Both the position numbers and the translations under genes were made by a program. DNA of 64,000 nucleotides from an uncultured Fodinibius sp. (GTDB taxonomy: Bacteria; Bacteroidota; Rhodothermia; Balneolales; Balneolaceae): the NCBI GenBank assembly GCA_913056455.1, contig CAJXMJ010000001.1, positions 62,001 to 126,000 of the forward strand. Reading direction: 5' to 3'. The notes beneath the pieces were generated by a model. It was not told the origin of the DNA, did no database searches, and worked only from the letters and a program-made list of their open reading frames with translations. Shown one piece after another: positions 1-8,100 of this stretch (positions within the stretch are counted from its first letter, which is position 1; each line of letters begins with the position of its first letter).

Positions 1-685
1 GTTCATGGCCTACCCCTTGATTTTCAAGTAGCTCCAAATGTTGAGTGAATGAATGCATGACCTCGGAGAAGTTACCTCGGACCTCCTGGAGAGTTGAAGA
101 GTTTGTGTCCTTGAAGTACTGGAATATATCCTTTTCCAGTTGCTTATATCGATGGCAGCGATGTGAGGTATGGTTTCTAAGACGTTGGTAAGGGAAACCG
201 GCATTCTCGCTATTAAGTAAACTTATAAACTGTTTAACCTCCGTGATTATATTCTGCCGGAAACTGGGAAAAGCGGCCAGCAGATTTGTTTGTTGCGGGC
301 GGGCCCCAGAAAAGAACAAGTTCTCTTTGTATTGCTGCTGATCTATGTGGGCATTCTCTTTGAAGGTACATTGAATATCTTTGATAAATCGTTCATAGGA
401 AGGATGATGTTTAGCCTTGACGGTCGTTTTCCGATGGACTTCGAAATCTGTTTTCAGGTATTCATAATAGGCACTGTCGGTTGCTTCCGGCCAGATATTG
501 AGAATAAGTTCTTTTAGTGAGTTATCAGTCTCTTTACTGGAGCTATATTTTGTGGTTTTAGGGTCACCATAAGGGTCGTAGTCGATGGTAACGAGCGCTT
601 CCTTTTCTTTTAGAAATTGGATTAGTTTTCGAAGTCTTCCTTCGTGAATACTTATTGATTTGGGTCTATTGTTTTTGGGTGACAT
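1..685 (-). CDS. Unrecognised protein, 3' end cut off by window edge
   Basis: An open frame of 228 codons begins at ATG 685-683 and stays open to base 1, so the C-terminus lies outside the window. I do not recognise the family. The start reads MSPKNNRPKSISIHEGRL; the protein is hydrophilic and rich in Lys, Glu, Gln and His, with no signal peptide or membrane segment. A His/Cys-rich stretch (RLRNHTSHRCHRY) sits near residue 175. It starts 20 bp after the stop of the PLD-like gene on the same strand, so the two are probably co-transcribed. Codon use looks like a real gene and no internal stop occurs. Function cannot be assigned. Confidence 0.7.
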   Translation of the reverse strand, partial: MSPKNNRPKSISIHEGRLRKLIQFLKEKEALVTIDYDPYGDPKTTKYSSSKETDNSLKELILNIWPEATDSAYYEYLKTDFEVHRKTTVKAKHHPSYERFIKDIQCTFKENAHIDQQQYKENLFFSGARPQQTNLLAAFPSFRQNIITEVKQFISLLNSENAGFPYQRLRNHTSHRCHRYKQLEKDIFQYFKDTNSSTLQEVRGNFSEVMHSFTQHLELLENQGVGHE

Positions 686-705
686 GGGGTAAAAAATTGA
701 GGTAA

Positions 706-1596
706 TTAACTTAGAATTTCAGTTGCCTTGCTAATAATATTCAGGTAAGCATCTGCTTTAATTGGGAGATTTTGCTCGCTAACAGCAGTACTTGTTCTTT
801 GACGCCAGTATATTTTAATGTCATTGCTGTTAACATAAATTTTTGCTTCTTGAATGTGTTCGGATAACAGAGGTTTCTTTTTATACCAAATTGTTTCTTG
901 ATGTTGATCATCAAAATGGAAAAAGATTCTATCCTCAACTTCCATATCGATTCCTTGTAAAGGAAAGTTTTTCGCTGCAATTAAATCTGTATCAGCAGCA
1001 TTTTCTTTCATCTCAAACTCAGTATTTGTGTATTTCTTTTTAAGTAACTCAAAAAGAAGGGGGAGATGAAAGTTATCAGTATCGTTAAATTTTGGATCCA
1101 CTTGGACTTGAGCATTTGACCCATTACCTGCTGCATGATTTGGGATTTCGCTCATTTTCCCCGAAGATTTATCAAGTATTGAAGAATTGATGATGGACTG
1201 AATTTCCTCACTTGCGTCTTCATATACTTCATTATCGTTTTCCTTATCGATAAGAATGCTCATCTCACGATTGTTCTGCTGGGAGAACTGATATAGATTC
1301 ATTGAGGAAATGATAAGCGAATCATCATTCTGGTAGCACTTAGCGTGAAGATTTTCACAAAAGAATATGTCAATATTCCGCAACTCATTAAGTATACGCC
1401 ACTCTTTTTGATTTAGGCGGTCCTTCCCATAAATAAGTATGATGTGAATACCTTTGTCGTCGGCATCTCTAAGTCGTTCAATAAAGTTTTGACTTAGTTG
1501 TAGAAAGGGCGTCACTAAAACTAATTGACTGGTGGCATTTAGGATTAGCTTTTCTAGGTAATGGGAGGTCCCTGAGGTAGTAAGAAATTGGGCCAT
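706..1596 (-). CDS. Phospholipase D-like (HKD) domain protein
   Basis: This 296-residue cytosolic protein has one PLD/nuclease-type domain in residues 1-140. The HKD signature is complete at about residue 97 (HAKCYQND, i.e. HxKx4D) and is followed by the usual SSMN and RE motifs (SSMNLYQFSQQNNREM). One HKD per chain is the Nuc/BfiI-like arrangement, in which a dimer forms the active site, so phosphodiester cleavage is the likely chemistry. Residues 150-296 are unrecognised; an acidic Asn/Glu-rich linker joins them. It is the upstream gene of a likely two-gene unit with the partial gene at 1-685. Position next to a tRNA cluster and small mobile-type genes suggests an accessory, possibly defensive role, which is inference. 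Family confidence is high, function low. Confidence 0.85.
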   Translation of the reverse strand: MAQFLTTSGTSHYLEKLILNATSQLVLVTPFLQLSQNFIERLRDADDKGIHIILIYGKDRLNQKEWRILNELRNIDIFFCENLHAKCYQNDDSLIISSMNLYQFSQQNNREMSILIDKENDNEVYEDASEEIQSIINSSILDKSSGKMSEIPNHAAGNGSNAQVQVDPKFNDTDNFHLPLLFELLKKKYTNTEFEMKENAADTDLIAAKNFPLQGIDMEVEDRIFFHFDDQHQETIWYKKKPLLSEHIQEAKIYVNSNDIKIYWRQRTSTAVSEQNLPIKADAYLNIISKATEILS

Positions 1597-1959
1597 TGAT
1601 GGAAGGGGGTCTATGATGATTTTAAAATTTGTGGGAAGGTAAGAATTGACCTAATTCATAGAAAGTAAAAGTTGAAATTTTCACAATCACAATATAGATC
1701 TCCATCAAAAGTAACAGGAATAAGATGTTGGCATTATTCCTAAAAATACTTTGTAGAAGTAATTTGTAATCCCTTATATTTGGGGTCTCACAAAAGTGAG
1801 TGTTCATTTAAATATTGTTGACAGGACTTTGTTACCTATTTGTTACCTGATTGGCGCTATTTTGGGGTCATTTTGGCCCTAAGAAGTACGATATGTCAGG
1901 AAATAGGAAGGCGGCTAAAATCGCCCTAAGTTGTTGTCAGGCAATCATTTAATATGTTT
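1597..1959. other. Intergenic stretch between PLD-like gene and tRNA-Leu
   Basis: No convincing gene is seen in this AT-rich spacer. A short minus-strand open frame (1622-1807) is hydrophobic and lacks a ribosome site. The stretch should contain the promoters of the PLD-like gene (leftward) and of the tRNAs (rightward). A 10-bp direct repeat TTTGTTACCT occurs at 1828-1837 and 1839-1848, with an 11-bp period close to one helical turn, so it could be an operator. A small hairpin around 1909-1926 (GGCG...CGCC) is also present. Confidence 0.5.
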
Positions 1960-2046
1960 GCCCGAGTGGCGGAATTGGTAGACGCGTCGGACTTAAAATC
2001 CGATTGGCATCCAAATGCCAGTGCCGGTTCGAGTCCGGCCTCGGGT
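1960..2046 (+). tRNA. tRNA-Leu (anticodon TAA)
   Basis: The sequence folds as a class II tRNA. The acceptor is GCCCGAG with CTCGGGT (one G-U pair), the D-loop contains GGAATTGGTAGACGC, the anticodon loop CTTAAAA gives TAA, there is a long variable arm, and the T arm is CCGGTTCGAGTCCGG. CCA is not encoded. Leucine tRNA genes are frequent integration targets and an accessory region flanks this one, but no second copy of its 3' end was found in the window. Confidence 0.96.
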
Positions 2047-2054
2047 ACACATTA

Positions 2055-2128
2055 GGGCCCGTAGCTCAGTTGGTCAGAGCAGTCGACTCATAATCGATTG
2101 GTCGCAAGTTCAAGTCTTGCCGGGCCCA
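2055..2128 (+). tRNA. tRNA-Met (anticodon CAT)
   Basis: Acceptor GGGCCCG pairs with CGGGCCC, the D arm has GCTCAGTTGGTCAGAGC, the anticodon loop CTCATAA gives CAT, and the T arm contains GTTCAAGTC. It lies 8 bp after tRNA-Leu, so both are probably one transcript. The paired G1-C72 end argues for elongator Met rather than the initiator. A lysidine-modified tRNA-Ile(CAU) cannot be excluded by eye. Confidence 0.94.
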
Positions 2129-2663
2129 CTATTTTATTCCCTATCTTTCGGCAGTTCATTGGGATTATGTTAGTAATATGCAGCTAACCCCCGAATGACG
2201 CTCATAGTCAATCAGGGTTCCCGACTTTTTTCGGGATCAGGTCCACTTACCTTTTCTTTTTTTGTAAAGAACCTGGCAATGGAACTTCTCGGTGTTATTA
2301 GCATTCATCAACATGAATGGAAAGATTTGGCAGTATCTCCTCAAACAGAAATGTATAGGATTGGGCTTGTTGCATCCAAGAGAGTGGAAAAAGAAACTCA
2401 CCCCCAATTAATATATGGGTTCCCGTTTATATGTTATTTGCCCATAACAAGTTGCGGATTAGTAAAATGTTTTGAAATTTAGGTATTCAATACCATCATT
2501 AGCCAGACGTGAAATTCTTACCTATAAGCGGTTATCATACCTTGGAACGCCTGAATTGGGCCAGACCTGTATGACTCATTTCTACGCCCGGATTAATGAA
2601 ACTACTGCTCACGGCAGGCATCCTGTGTCTGCCATTCGGTCAACTTTAAATTATAAACGCAAT
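2129..2663. other. Spacer after tRNAs, probable remnant DNA
   Basis: A short perfect hairpin (TCCCGA, six-base loop, TCGGGA) lies at about 2219-2236. The rest has a patchwork of open frames, one of which continues in frame into the next gene from about 2472, but no start with a plausible ribosome site and no recognisable protein was found. I read it as degraded accessory DNA. Confidence 0.4.
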
Positions 2664-3233
2664 ATGGAACACATAGACAAGACGGCATTAAATGAACTCA
2701 TACAGTATGAGCGTGAGTCGGAGGATAATTATAAGTTTACTGGGGGATCCTTTGGAAATAGCCTCATTAGCCTACTGGGATTACCCTCCGGGACCTCCGA
2801 AAAGGTCGTAAAACGGTTTATCGCCTCGCATATCGAACCCCTTCTTGATATCACCATTCAGGAGGCGATAGATCGTGATGACGAGGAGGCCTTGGATGAA
2901 GCAATTAGTGAGCTTAATCTGGTCCTCGTTCAGCTCCAGCAATTACAACCCAGAGACCAGATTGAAATGATGCTCACACTGCAAGTGGTCGCATTAAATA
3001 AAGCCCTTATGAAAACCATTGGGCTGATATCATCGGGAAGTCCCGAGGCAAAAAGCTTTGGACGAGATATTAATCTTGCAAAAAAGCTTGGCACCACGAT
3101 TAATGATACGATCCAGGTGTTCAACAAGCAGAGAAGTCAGCCTCCGCAGGGAATGGAAGTCAAGAACTCGCTTGAAAACAAGTTTTTAATGATGTTAGAG
3201 GAAGGTGATCAGATGGAGGACTCCCAAAAATGA
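2664..3233 (+). CDS. Unrecognised protein, possibly mobile-element associated
   Basis: This gene encodes 189 residues from ATG 2664 (MEHIDKTALNELIQYERE). The frame is open upstream to 2472, but the protein-like, charged, helical composition begins at this Met. It is predicted mostly alpha-helical, with an acidic middle segment (DRDDEEALDEAISELN) and a Gln-rich stretch. No known motif is recognised. Its stop overlaps the start of the next gene (ATGA), so the pair is translationally coupled. The partner carries a motif common on phages and plasmids, so a small phage-packaging or plasmid-type protein is possible; this is inferred from context only. Confidence 0.6.
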   Translation: MEHIDKTALNELIQYERESEDNYKFTGGSFGNSLISLLGLPSGTSEKVVKRFIASHIEPLLDITIQEAIDRDDEEALDEAISELNLVLVQLQQLQPRDQIEMMLTLQVVALNKALMKTIGLISSGSPEAKSFGRDINLAKKLGTTINDTIQVFNKQRSQPPQGMEVKNSLENKFLMMLEEGDQMEDSQK

Positions 3234-3499
3234 AAAAACAACCCCATGAACCGAGCCAAAATCCATTTGAAGGCATGAAAAAGTGCGGGGCGAAGACCCG
3301 AAAGGGCACGCCCTGCCAACGCATTGGCACCAAACGCAATGGGCGGTGCCGTCTCCATGGCGGGGCCAAAGGCGTAGGCGCGCCCAAGGGGAATACCAAT
3401 GCCCTAAAACATGGCCAATATACCAAGGAAGCCATTCAGGAAAGAAAGCAGCTCAGAGCCGTCCTATTGGATGCTCGCAAACGGTTAGACGATCTTTGA
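3230..3499 (+). CDS. HGG-motif small protein typical of phages/plasmids
   Basis: The 89-residue basic protein contains the pattern CGAKTRKGTPCQ...NGRCRLHGG followed by GNTNALKHGQYT. This 'C-G-A-x-T-R-x-G-x-P-C ... G-R-C-R-x-H-G-G ... N-x-x-K-H-G' layout is a widespread short family found mostly in prophages, plasmids and integrative elements, of unknown biochemical role. Three Cys and one His could bind zinc. A C-terminal helix (residues 65-89, QERKQLRAVLLDARKRL) may pair with the upstream protein. It overlaps the preceding gene by 4 bp. GC content is clearly higher than in the neighbours on both sides, which fits transfer. Confidence 0.75.
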   Translation: MKKQPHEPSQNPFEGMKKCGAKTRKGTPCQRIGTKRNGRCRLHGGAKGVGAPKGNTNALKHGQYTKEAIQERKQLRAVLLDARKRLDDL

Positions 3500-3841
3500 A
3501 ATGGTAAGAGCGGGTGGCCGATTTCGGCTTTAGGGTGGCCTCCATTGACTTGCGGTGATAGGATATGTTCGTGGGCCACGGTCATCAGTCGTAGCCGGCG
3601 GCGCCTCCATAGGCCCCGCCGGTGTTTTTATTCCCATCTTAGGTGGGGCTTGCCCGCCTTTAACGAGCTAATATCTGGGCCTGCCTCCCGCGCAGTCGGC
3701 ACCGACTCCCGCATGGGCAAGCGCTTCCTGTTTGGAGGCATCGGCTACGTGGAGGTAACTAGGACATGCAGGCCACCCACCATACGGCTGAGCCCAGCAA
3801 GCCGGGATCACGTATGTCTGTGTGGGGAGGCCAACGATTAA
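3500..3841. other. GC-rich stretch with strong hairpins, no convincing gene
   Basis: This stretch is much richer in G+C than the sequence after it. An open frame at 3545-3841 exists on the plus strand, but its composition (Arg/Ser/Cys-rich, no domain) looks non-coding. Hairpins can be drawn by eye: CCGGCGG/CCGCCGG near 3595-3622 and a perfect AGTCGG-CA-CCGACT at 3694-3707. It could hold a structured RNA or the decayed end of the element that brought in the two preceding genes. Confidence 0.35.
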
Positions 3842-4351
3842 TAAATCAGAATTATGGTTTACTAATTAACTTTTTTTACTCTTAATTCCGGAAAGAAAAA
3901 CAGGGTATTTTTTAGATGCTTTTCATGGCATTAGTAACTCTTTCCCTATCGGATGATCATTCGTATCCGGATTACTGGTAATAATAAATATATTACCATT
4001 GTGAGGCCTTGCCCTACAAAACGTAAGTGCAAAAAAATCACCCTTTTAAAGCCTGTCTAACTCTTTGATTTTATTCTTTTTATGAGGGATGAGTTGCCAA
4101 AAAATTTGATTGCGAGACCCACAAAAAGAAACATCCCTTTCTAGGGATCACTATTGACAACTGTTGCACCCGAGGGCACAGGGGCATTCTTCTATGGGTT
4201 CGCCATAACCATCTTTTTTAGAATAGATAAGGTGCAAAATTAACCTTTCTACGAATTGAAATAATCGTTATCATTAGCGCTCCAATAAGAGAACTTCAAA
4301 TAAATAGAGAATTTCACGGAGCGAAGAAAGGCCATATAACGACGGTTGAGT
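3842..4351. other. AT-rich intergenic stretch
   Basis: The composition switches abruptly to AT-rich at about 3842. I see no gene, no tRNA and no clear terminator. It separates the GC-rich mobile-type segment from the inverted-repeat element that follows. Confidence 0.4.
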
Positions 4352-4379
4352 GTTAAGGCTAAGAACTGAGGTTGAGAGG
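4352..4379 (+). repeat. Left inverted repeat of S23-type element
   Basis: It contains GTTAAGG (4352-4358) and CTGAGGTTGAGAGG (4366-4379), complementary to the right end with a short insertion between the two blocks. The GAGAGGAGG at its inner edge also supplies the ribosome site of the enclosed gene. Confidence 0.65.
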
Positions 4380-4386
4380 AGGCGCA

Positions 4387-4739
4387 ATGGTCAAAAGTTT
4401 TCGCGATATGGACGTTTGGCGTAAAGCCAATGAGTTGTCTTTCAGGTATTTGCATTGACCAAGTCGCTCCCTCGATCTGAAGACTATTGATTGACTTCGC
4501 AAATAAGACGGCCAACAAATAGTATATCCTCTAATATTGCAGAAGCTTTTGGAAGAAAGACCAAAAAGGACCAAAGAAATTTTTATATTGTCGTTCGCGG
4601 TTCGGCCTTTGAAACACAAAGTCATCTGCTGTATGGCGAGAAAGTAAAATATTTTGATGAACAACCGGTTGATAAGCTGAATGAAGAGTACGACCATTTA
4701 ATCTATCAGTTGAACAAAATCATGAAGCCATTAGGTTGA
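4387..4739 (+). pseudogene. Broken four-helix-bundle (23S rRNA IVS/S23 family) protein
   Basis: ATG 4387, with a good GAGGAGG ribosome site, starts MVKSFRDMDVWRKANELS, the classic opening of the four-helix-bundle S23/IVS protein family (about 115-125 aa). The frame is lost near 4440-4450. The continuation VFALTKSLPRSEDY lies in another frame, then a TGA stands where a Gly codon is expected before LTSQIRRPTNSISSNIAEAF, and the remainder (GRKTKKDQRNFY...) runs to 4739. There are thus two lesions, one frameshift and one nonsense change. Full length would be near 117 residues, normal for the family. A sequencing error could explain one lesion but hardly both. Confidence 0.8.
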
Positions 4740-4763
4740 GGGCTAAGGTTTAGGTTAAGACAA

Positions 4764-4784
4764 CCTCTCAACCTCAGCCTTAAC
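4764..4784 (-). repeat. Right inverted repeat of S23-type element
   Basis: CCTCTCAACCTCAG (4764-4777) followed by CCTTAAC (4778-4784) is the reverse complement of both blocks of the left repeat. Confidence 0.65.
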
Positions 4785-5008
4785 CTTAGATGTGAACACA
4801 ACTAAATCGCGTTTTACTTATCAGAAATTAGAATGCAAATTACTAATAAAGAACAAAGCTGAGTACAGGAAAGCCACATAACGATCATCACGATCCCAAA
4901 CCCCAAAAAGGGCAACAGCCACACATCCCACCGCCCCAAGGTTATTACGGCGCTCCCCCCGAATACGGTTACCGCCCCATCGAAGAAGACGAAATCGACC
5001 TTATAGAA

Positions 5009-6067
5009 TTGGCACAGACCTTCTGGGACGCCCGAGAAAAGATTATGAAAATTACCGGGGCTTTTTTAGTACTGGGTCTACTCATCGCTCTTTTAGCTCC
5101 CAAAGAGTACTCCACCAGTGCCACCTTGATGCCCGAATCGCAATCGGCCCAAAGTGGGGCAAGCGGGTTGCTACAGCAATATGGGGGCATGTTGGGCATC
5201 AGCGGGGCCAGTTTAAGCGGCGGACAGGAAGGTTCAATCCCCCCGCAGCTGTACCCCAATATCGTGCAGAGCCTGCCGTACCAAGTGGAGCTGATGAATA
5301 CTGAAGTCTACTTCGCTGAATACGATACCACCGTTACGGTGCACGATTTTTTTAGTGAGATTTATTCTCCCTCGATTTTAGGGTATGCCAGGCAATTTAC
5401 CATTGGCTTGCCCGGACAGATTAGCGAGGTTTTTAAATCGGAAGAAGATGTAAACCCGTTACCCAAAAAAGTAGATCGAGATTCCGTATTGAAACTGAGC
5501 AAAGAGCAGATGGAAACAGTAAAAATACTACGGGAACGATTGTCCATATCGGTGGACCAGGAAACCGGTATTTTAACACTTACCTCGGAATTTCCCGACC
5601 CTCGGGCGGCAGCGGAAATTGGACGATTTGGGATTAACCTCCTTAAAGAGAATGTAAAAGAATACCGAACCCAAAAGGCGCGGCAGAACCTGGAGTTTGT
5701 GGAGGAGCAGGTAGAGGAAGCTCGCAAGCGTTTTGAGGAAGCCCAGCAGCGTTTGGCAGAATTTCGTGACAGCAATCTGAACCTGGCGACGGCCAAGGCG
5801 CAAAGCCGCGAGCAGGAGCTGCAGTCGCGCTACGACCTGACGTTTAATCTCTATAACTCCCTTTCACAACGTGAGGAACAGGCGAAATTGGATCTGCAGG
5901 AGGAAACGCCGGTGCTTTCGGTGTTGCAGCCGGTGAGTGTGCCGCTAGAGGATAATACGTCTGGATTATTAATTTTGATTGTCTTCGGAATGCTGGGGGG
6001 GGGTATTAGTTTGGGATGGGTTTTCATTGATAGTTGGTGGAATAGTCTGCAAATTCAATTTAAGTAA
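5009..6067 (+). CDS. wzz: Wzz-type chain-length determinant, start unclear
   Basis: An inner-membrane polysaccharide co-polymerase that sets chain length in Wzx/Wzy-dependent synthesis. It has an N-terminal membrane segment (ITGAFLVLGLLIALLAP), a long periplasmic coiled region rich in Glu/Arg/Gln, and a C-terminal membrane segment after the Pro-containing VSVPLED. The only usual start in frame is TTG 5009, but coding clearly extends upstream. In the same frame the 160 bp before it read a Pro-rich leader and then YRPIEEDEIDLIELAQ, the conserved opening of the Wzz domain, with no ATG, GTG or TTG back to the stop at 4847. An ATG at 4833 in another frame (MQITNKEQS) would join with a one-base indel, so a 5' frameshift or error is likely. 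It is the first gene of the capsule locus. Confidence 0.85.
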   Translation: MAQTFWDAREKIMKITGAFLVLGLLIALLAPKEYSTSATLMPESQSAQSGASGLLQQYGGMLGISGASLSGGQEGSIPPQLYPNIVQSLPYQVELMNTEVYFAEYDTTVTVHDFFSEIYSPSILGYARQFTIGLPGQISEVFKSEEDVNPLPKKVDRDSVLKLSKEQMETVKILRERLSISVDQETGILTLTSEFPDPRAAAEIGRFGINLLKENVKEYRTQKARQNLEFVEEQVEEARKRFEEAQQRLAEFRDSNLNLATAKAQSREQELQSRYDLTFNLYNSLSQREEQAKLDLQEETPVLSVLQPVSVPLEDNTSGLLILIVFGMLGGGISLGWVFIDSWWNSLQIQFK

Positions 6068-6111
6068 AATAATTAATTGAAAAGTTATAGATAAGATTTT
6101 AGGGAGTAATT

Positions 6112-7173
6112 ATGTGTAAAACAATGTTAGTAACAGGTGGTGCTGGATTTATTGGTTCTGCTTTGATTCGATATTTGATTAAAGAAACTAATAACACTGT
6201 TATCAATGTAGATAAGTTGACTTATGCCGGACATCTGGAGAACCTGGAGCCGATAGAAAATTCAGATCATTATCATTTTGAACAGGTAGATATCTGTGAA
6301 TATGAAGCAATGAAGGAGATTTTCCGGAGTTATAAGCCTGATGCGATTATGCATTTAGCAGCAGAATCACATGTGGATCGTTCTATTGATGGTTCGGTTG
6401 AATTCATACGTACAAATATTGTTGGTACTCACAATCTACTCGAAGTTGCTAAAGAGTATTATTTAGGATTAGCTGATCAGAAAAAGAAACAATTTCGATT
6501 TCTTCATGTTTCTACCGATGAAGTATATGGAGAATTGGGCGAAGTAGGATTCTTTAAAGAAACAACTCCTTATGACCCAAGGTCTCCTTATTCGGCCAGT
6601 AAGGCATCTTCGGATCACTTAGTCCGCGCCTGGTATCATACCTATGACCTTCCGGTATTAATAACGAATTGCTCTAATAATTACGGTCCTTATCAGTTCC
6701 CTGAAAAGCTGATTCCAGTAGTTATTTTAAAGGCATTGCAGGGTAAAGATATCCCGGTGTACGGATCTGGAGAAAATGTTCGGGACTGGTTGTATGTGGA
6801 TGATCATGCGCGGGCATTATATAAGGTTTTAGAAGAAGGGGCAGTCGGAGAAACCTATAATATCGGTGGACATAATGAAAAACAGAATATAGAAGTGGTA
6901 GAAACCATATGCTCAATATTAGATAACGTTCAGCCCCAAGATGATGATAAGTTGTACAAGGAACAGATTACTTTTGTAACTGACCGCCCTGGCCACGATT
7001 GGCGGTATGCTATTGATGCCTCGAAAATCGAAGAAAAGCTCGGATGGAAACCTGAAGAAACCTTTGATTCTGGTATTAAAAAAACAGTGCAGTGGTATTT
7101 GAGCAATATTGACTGGTGCCAAGCAGTGACTGAAAATAATTATGGTCTTGAACGGCTCGGGGCTGGTGGATAG
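6112..7173 (+). CDS. rfbB: dTDP-glucose 4,6-dehydratase
   Basis: The 353-residue short-chain dehydrogenase-type enzyme converts dTDP-glucose to dTDP-4-keto-6-deoxyglucose with tightly bound NAD. Visible motifs are the [11 protein letters not shown] loop at residue 9, the catalytic STDEVYGE segment, and the [10 protein letters not shown] Tyr/Lys pair, followed by [17 protein letters not shown], characteristic of RmlB rather than other epimerases. A GGGAG ribosome site precedes the ATG. It is followed at short range by rfbA and rfbC in the same direction. Length is normal for the family. Confidence 0.96.
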   Translation: MCKTMLVTGGAGFIGSALIRYLIKETNNTVINVDKLTYAGHLENLEPIENSDHYHFEQVDICEYEAMKEIFRSYKPDAIMHLAAESHVDRSIDGSVEFIRTNIVGTHNLLEVAKEYYLGLADQKKKQFRFLHVSTDEVYGELGEVGFFKETTPYDPRSPYSASKASSDHLVRAWYHTYDLPVLITNCSNNYGPYQFPEKLIPVVILKALQGKDIPVYGSGENVRDWLYVDDHARALYKVLEEGAVGETYNIGGHNEKQNIEVVETICSILDNVQPQDDDKLYKEQITFVTDRPGHDWRYAIDASKIEEKLGWKPEETFDSGIKKTVQWYLSNIDWCQAVTENNYGLERLGAGG

Positions 7174-7218
7174 GTAAGGGATGTGCTAATTATTAACTGT
7201 CAAAAATTAACAAGTAAA

Positions 7219-8100
7219 ATGAAAGGAATTATTTTAGCAGGCGGTTCGGGAACCAGGCTACATCCCAATACCCATGTAGTCAGTAAGCAACTACTCCCCG
7301 TATATGATAAGCCCATGATCTACTATCCTTTATCAACTCTAATGTTATCAGGGATAAAAGATATTCTAGTAATTTCTACTCCTAAGGATTTACCCCGGTT
7401 TGAAGAATTGCTGGGTGACGGTTCGCAATGGGGCATTTCGTTAAGTTACGAAGTACAGCCCAAACCTGAAGGGTTAGCCCAAGCTTTTATTATCGGGGAA
7501 GAGTTTATAGGAAACGATAATGTAGCTTTGATTCTTGGAGATAATATTTTTTATGGACAAGGACTCTCTGAAAAACTACAAAATGCCGCGGGTTTGAAAA
7601 GTGGAGCTACTGTGTTTGGTTATTATGTACAAGACCCAGAACGCTATGGAGTAGTTGATTTTGATGAAGAAGGAAATGTGCTCAGCTTAGAGGAAAAGCC
7701 CGATAATCCTAAATCCAACTATGCGGTTGTTGGTCTGTATTATTACGATAACAAAGTGGTGCAACGGGCAAAAACGTTGGAACCCTCTGAGCGCGGTGAG
7801 TTGGAAATTACAGATCTGAATAAAGTATATTTGGAGAATGAGGAGCTTTCAGTAGAACTCATGGGACGTGGTACGGCTTGGCTTGATACCGGTACACATG
7901 ATTCGATGTTACAGGCTGCTAATTTTGTGCAAACTATCGAAGAGCGGCAGGGACTGAAAGTTGCTAGTCCTGAAGAGGTGGCTTGGCGTATGAATTATAT
8001 CAATTCGGATGACTTGAAAAAATTAGCAGAACCGCTACAAAAAAGTGGCTATGGAGATTATTTACTCAATCTTTTAAAACAACAAAAGGTTACTGCATAA
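7219..8100 (+). CDS. rfbA: Glucose-1-phosphate thymidylyltransferase
   Basis: RmlA makes dTDP-glucose from dTTP and glucose-1-phosphate, the first step of the dTDP-sugar branch. The start [16 protein letters not shown] fits the family, so I use ATG 7219 although the frame opens at 7183 (12 extra residues). Also present are [16 protein letters not shown], the metal-binding LGDNIFYG and the substrate motif [20 protein letters not shown]; near the end [13 protein letters not shown]. With this start the protein has 293 residues, as usual. Its stop abuts the rfbC start, indicating coupling. Confidence 0.95.
   Translation: MKGIILAGGSGTRLHPNTHVVSKQLLPVYDKPMIYYPLSTLMLSGIKDILVISTPKDLPRFEELLGDGSQWGISLSYEVQPKPEGLAQAFIIGEEFIGNDNVALILGDNIFYGQGLSEKLQNAAGLKSGATVFGYYVQDPERYGVVDFDEEGNVLSLEEKPDNPKSNYAVVGLYYYDNKVVQRAKTLEPSERGELEITDLNKVYLENEELSVELMGRGTAWLDTGTHDSMLQAANFVQTIEERQGLKVASPEEVAWRMNYINSDDLKKLAEPLQKSGYGDYLLNLLKQQKVTA

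Larger units (their letters stand above)
4352..4784. mobile_element. S23/IVS-type element with terminal inverted repeats
   Basis: A four-helix-bundle gene remnant is bracketed by inverted repeats. CTGAGGTTGAGAGG at 4366-4379 is matched perfectly by its reverse complement at 4764-4777, and the outer GTTAAGG at 4352-4358 by CCTTAAC at 4778-4784. Related partial copies of the motif (AGGTTGAGGGCTAAGG) sit just after the stop codon. Genes of this family are best known from intervening sequences inside 23S rRNA genes; here the unit is intergenic. The layout suggests a small non-autonomous mobile unit of about 430 bp. Confidence 0.6.

Noticed and set aside
1622-1807. Minus-strand 61-codon hydrophobic frame
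   Set aside because: AT-rich low-complexity translation without ribosome site.
1960-2128. tRNA-Leu as attachment site of an integrative element
   Set aside because: No integrase and no repeated tRNA 3' end found within the window, so only a possibility.
2195-2482. 95-codon plus-strand open frame after the tRNAs
   Set aside because: No recognisable features, and it overlaps the frame leading into the next gene.
3691-3710. Hairpin resembling the end of a Cas9 tracrRNA
   Set aside because: Only a short palindrome; no cas gene or repeat array in the window.
3545-3841. 98-codon open frame in the GC-rich stretch
   Set aside because: Arg/Ser/Cys-rich, no motif, no ribosome site; typical of a chance frame in GC-rich DNA.
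3500-3841. Retron-like structured RNA
   Set aside because: No reverse transcriptase gene nearby.
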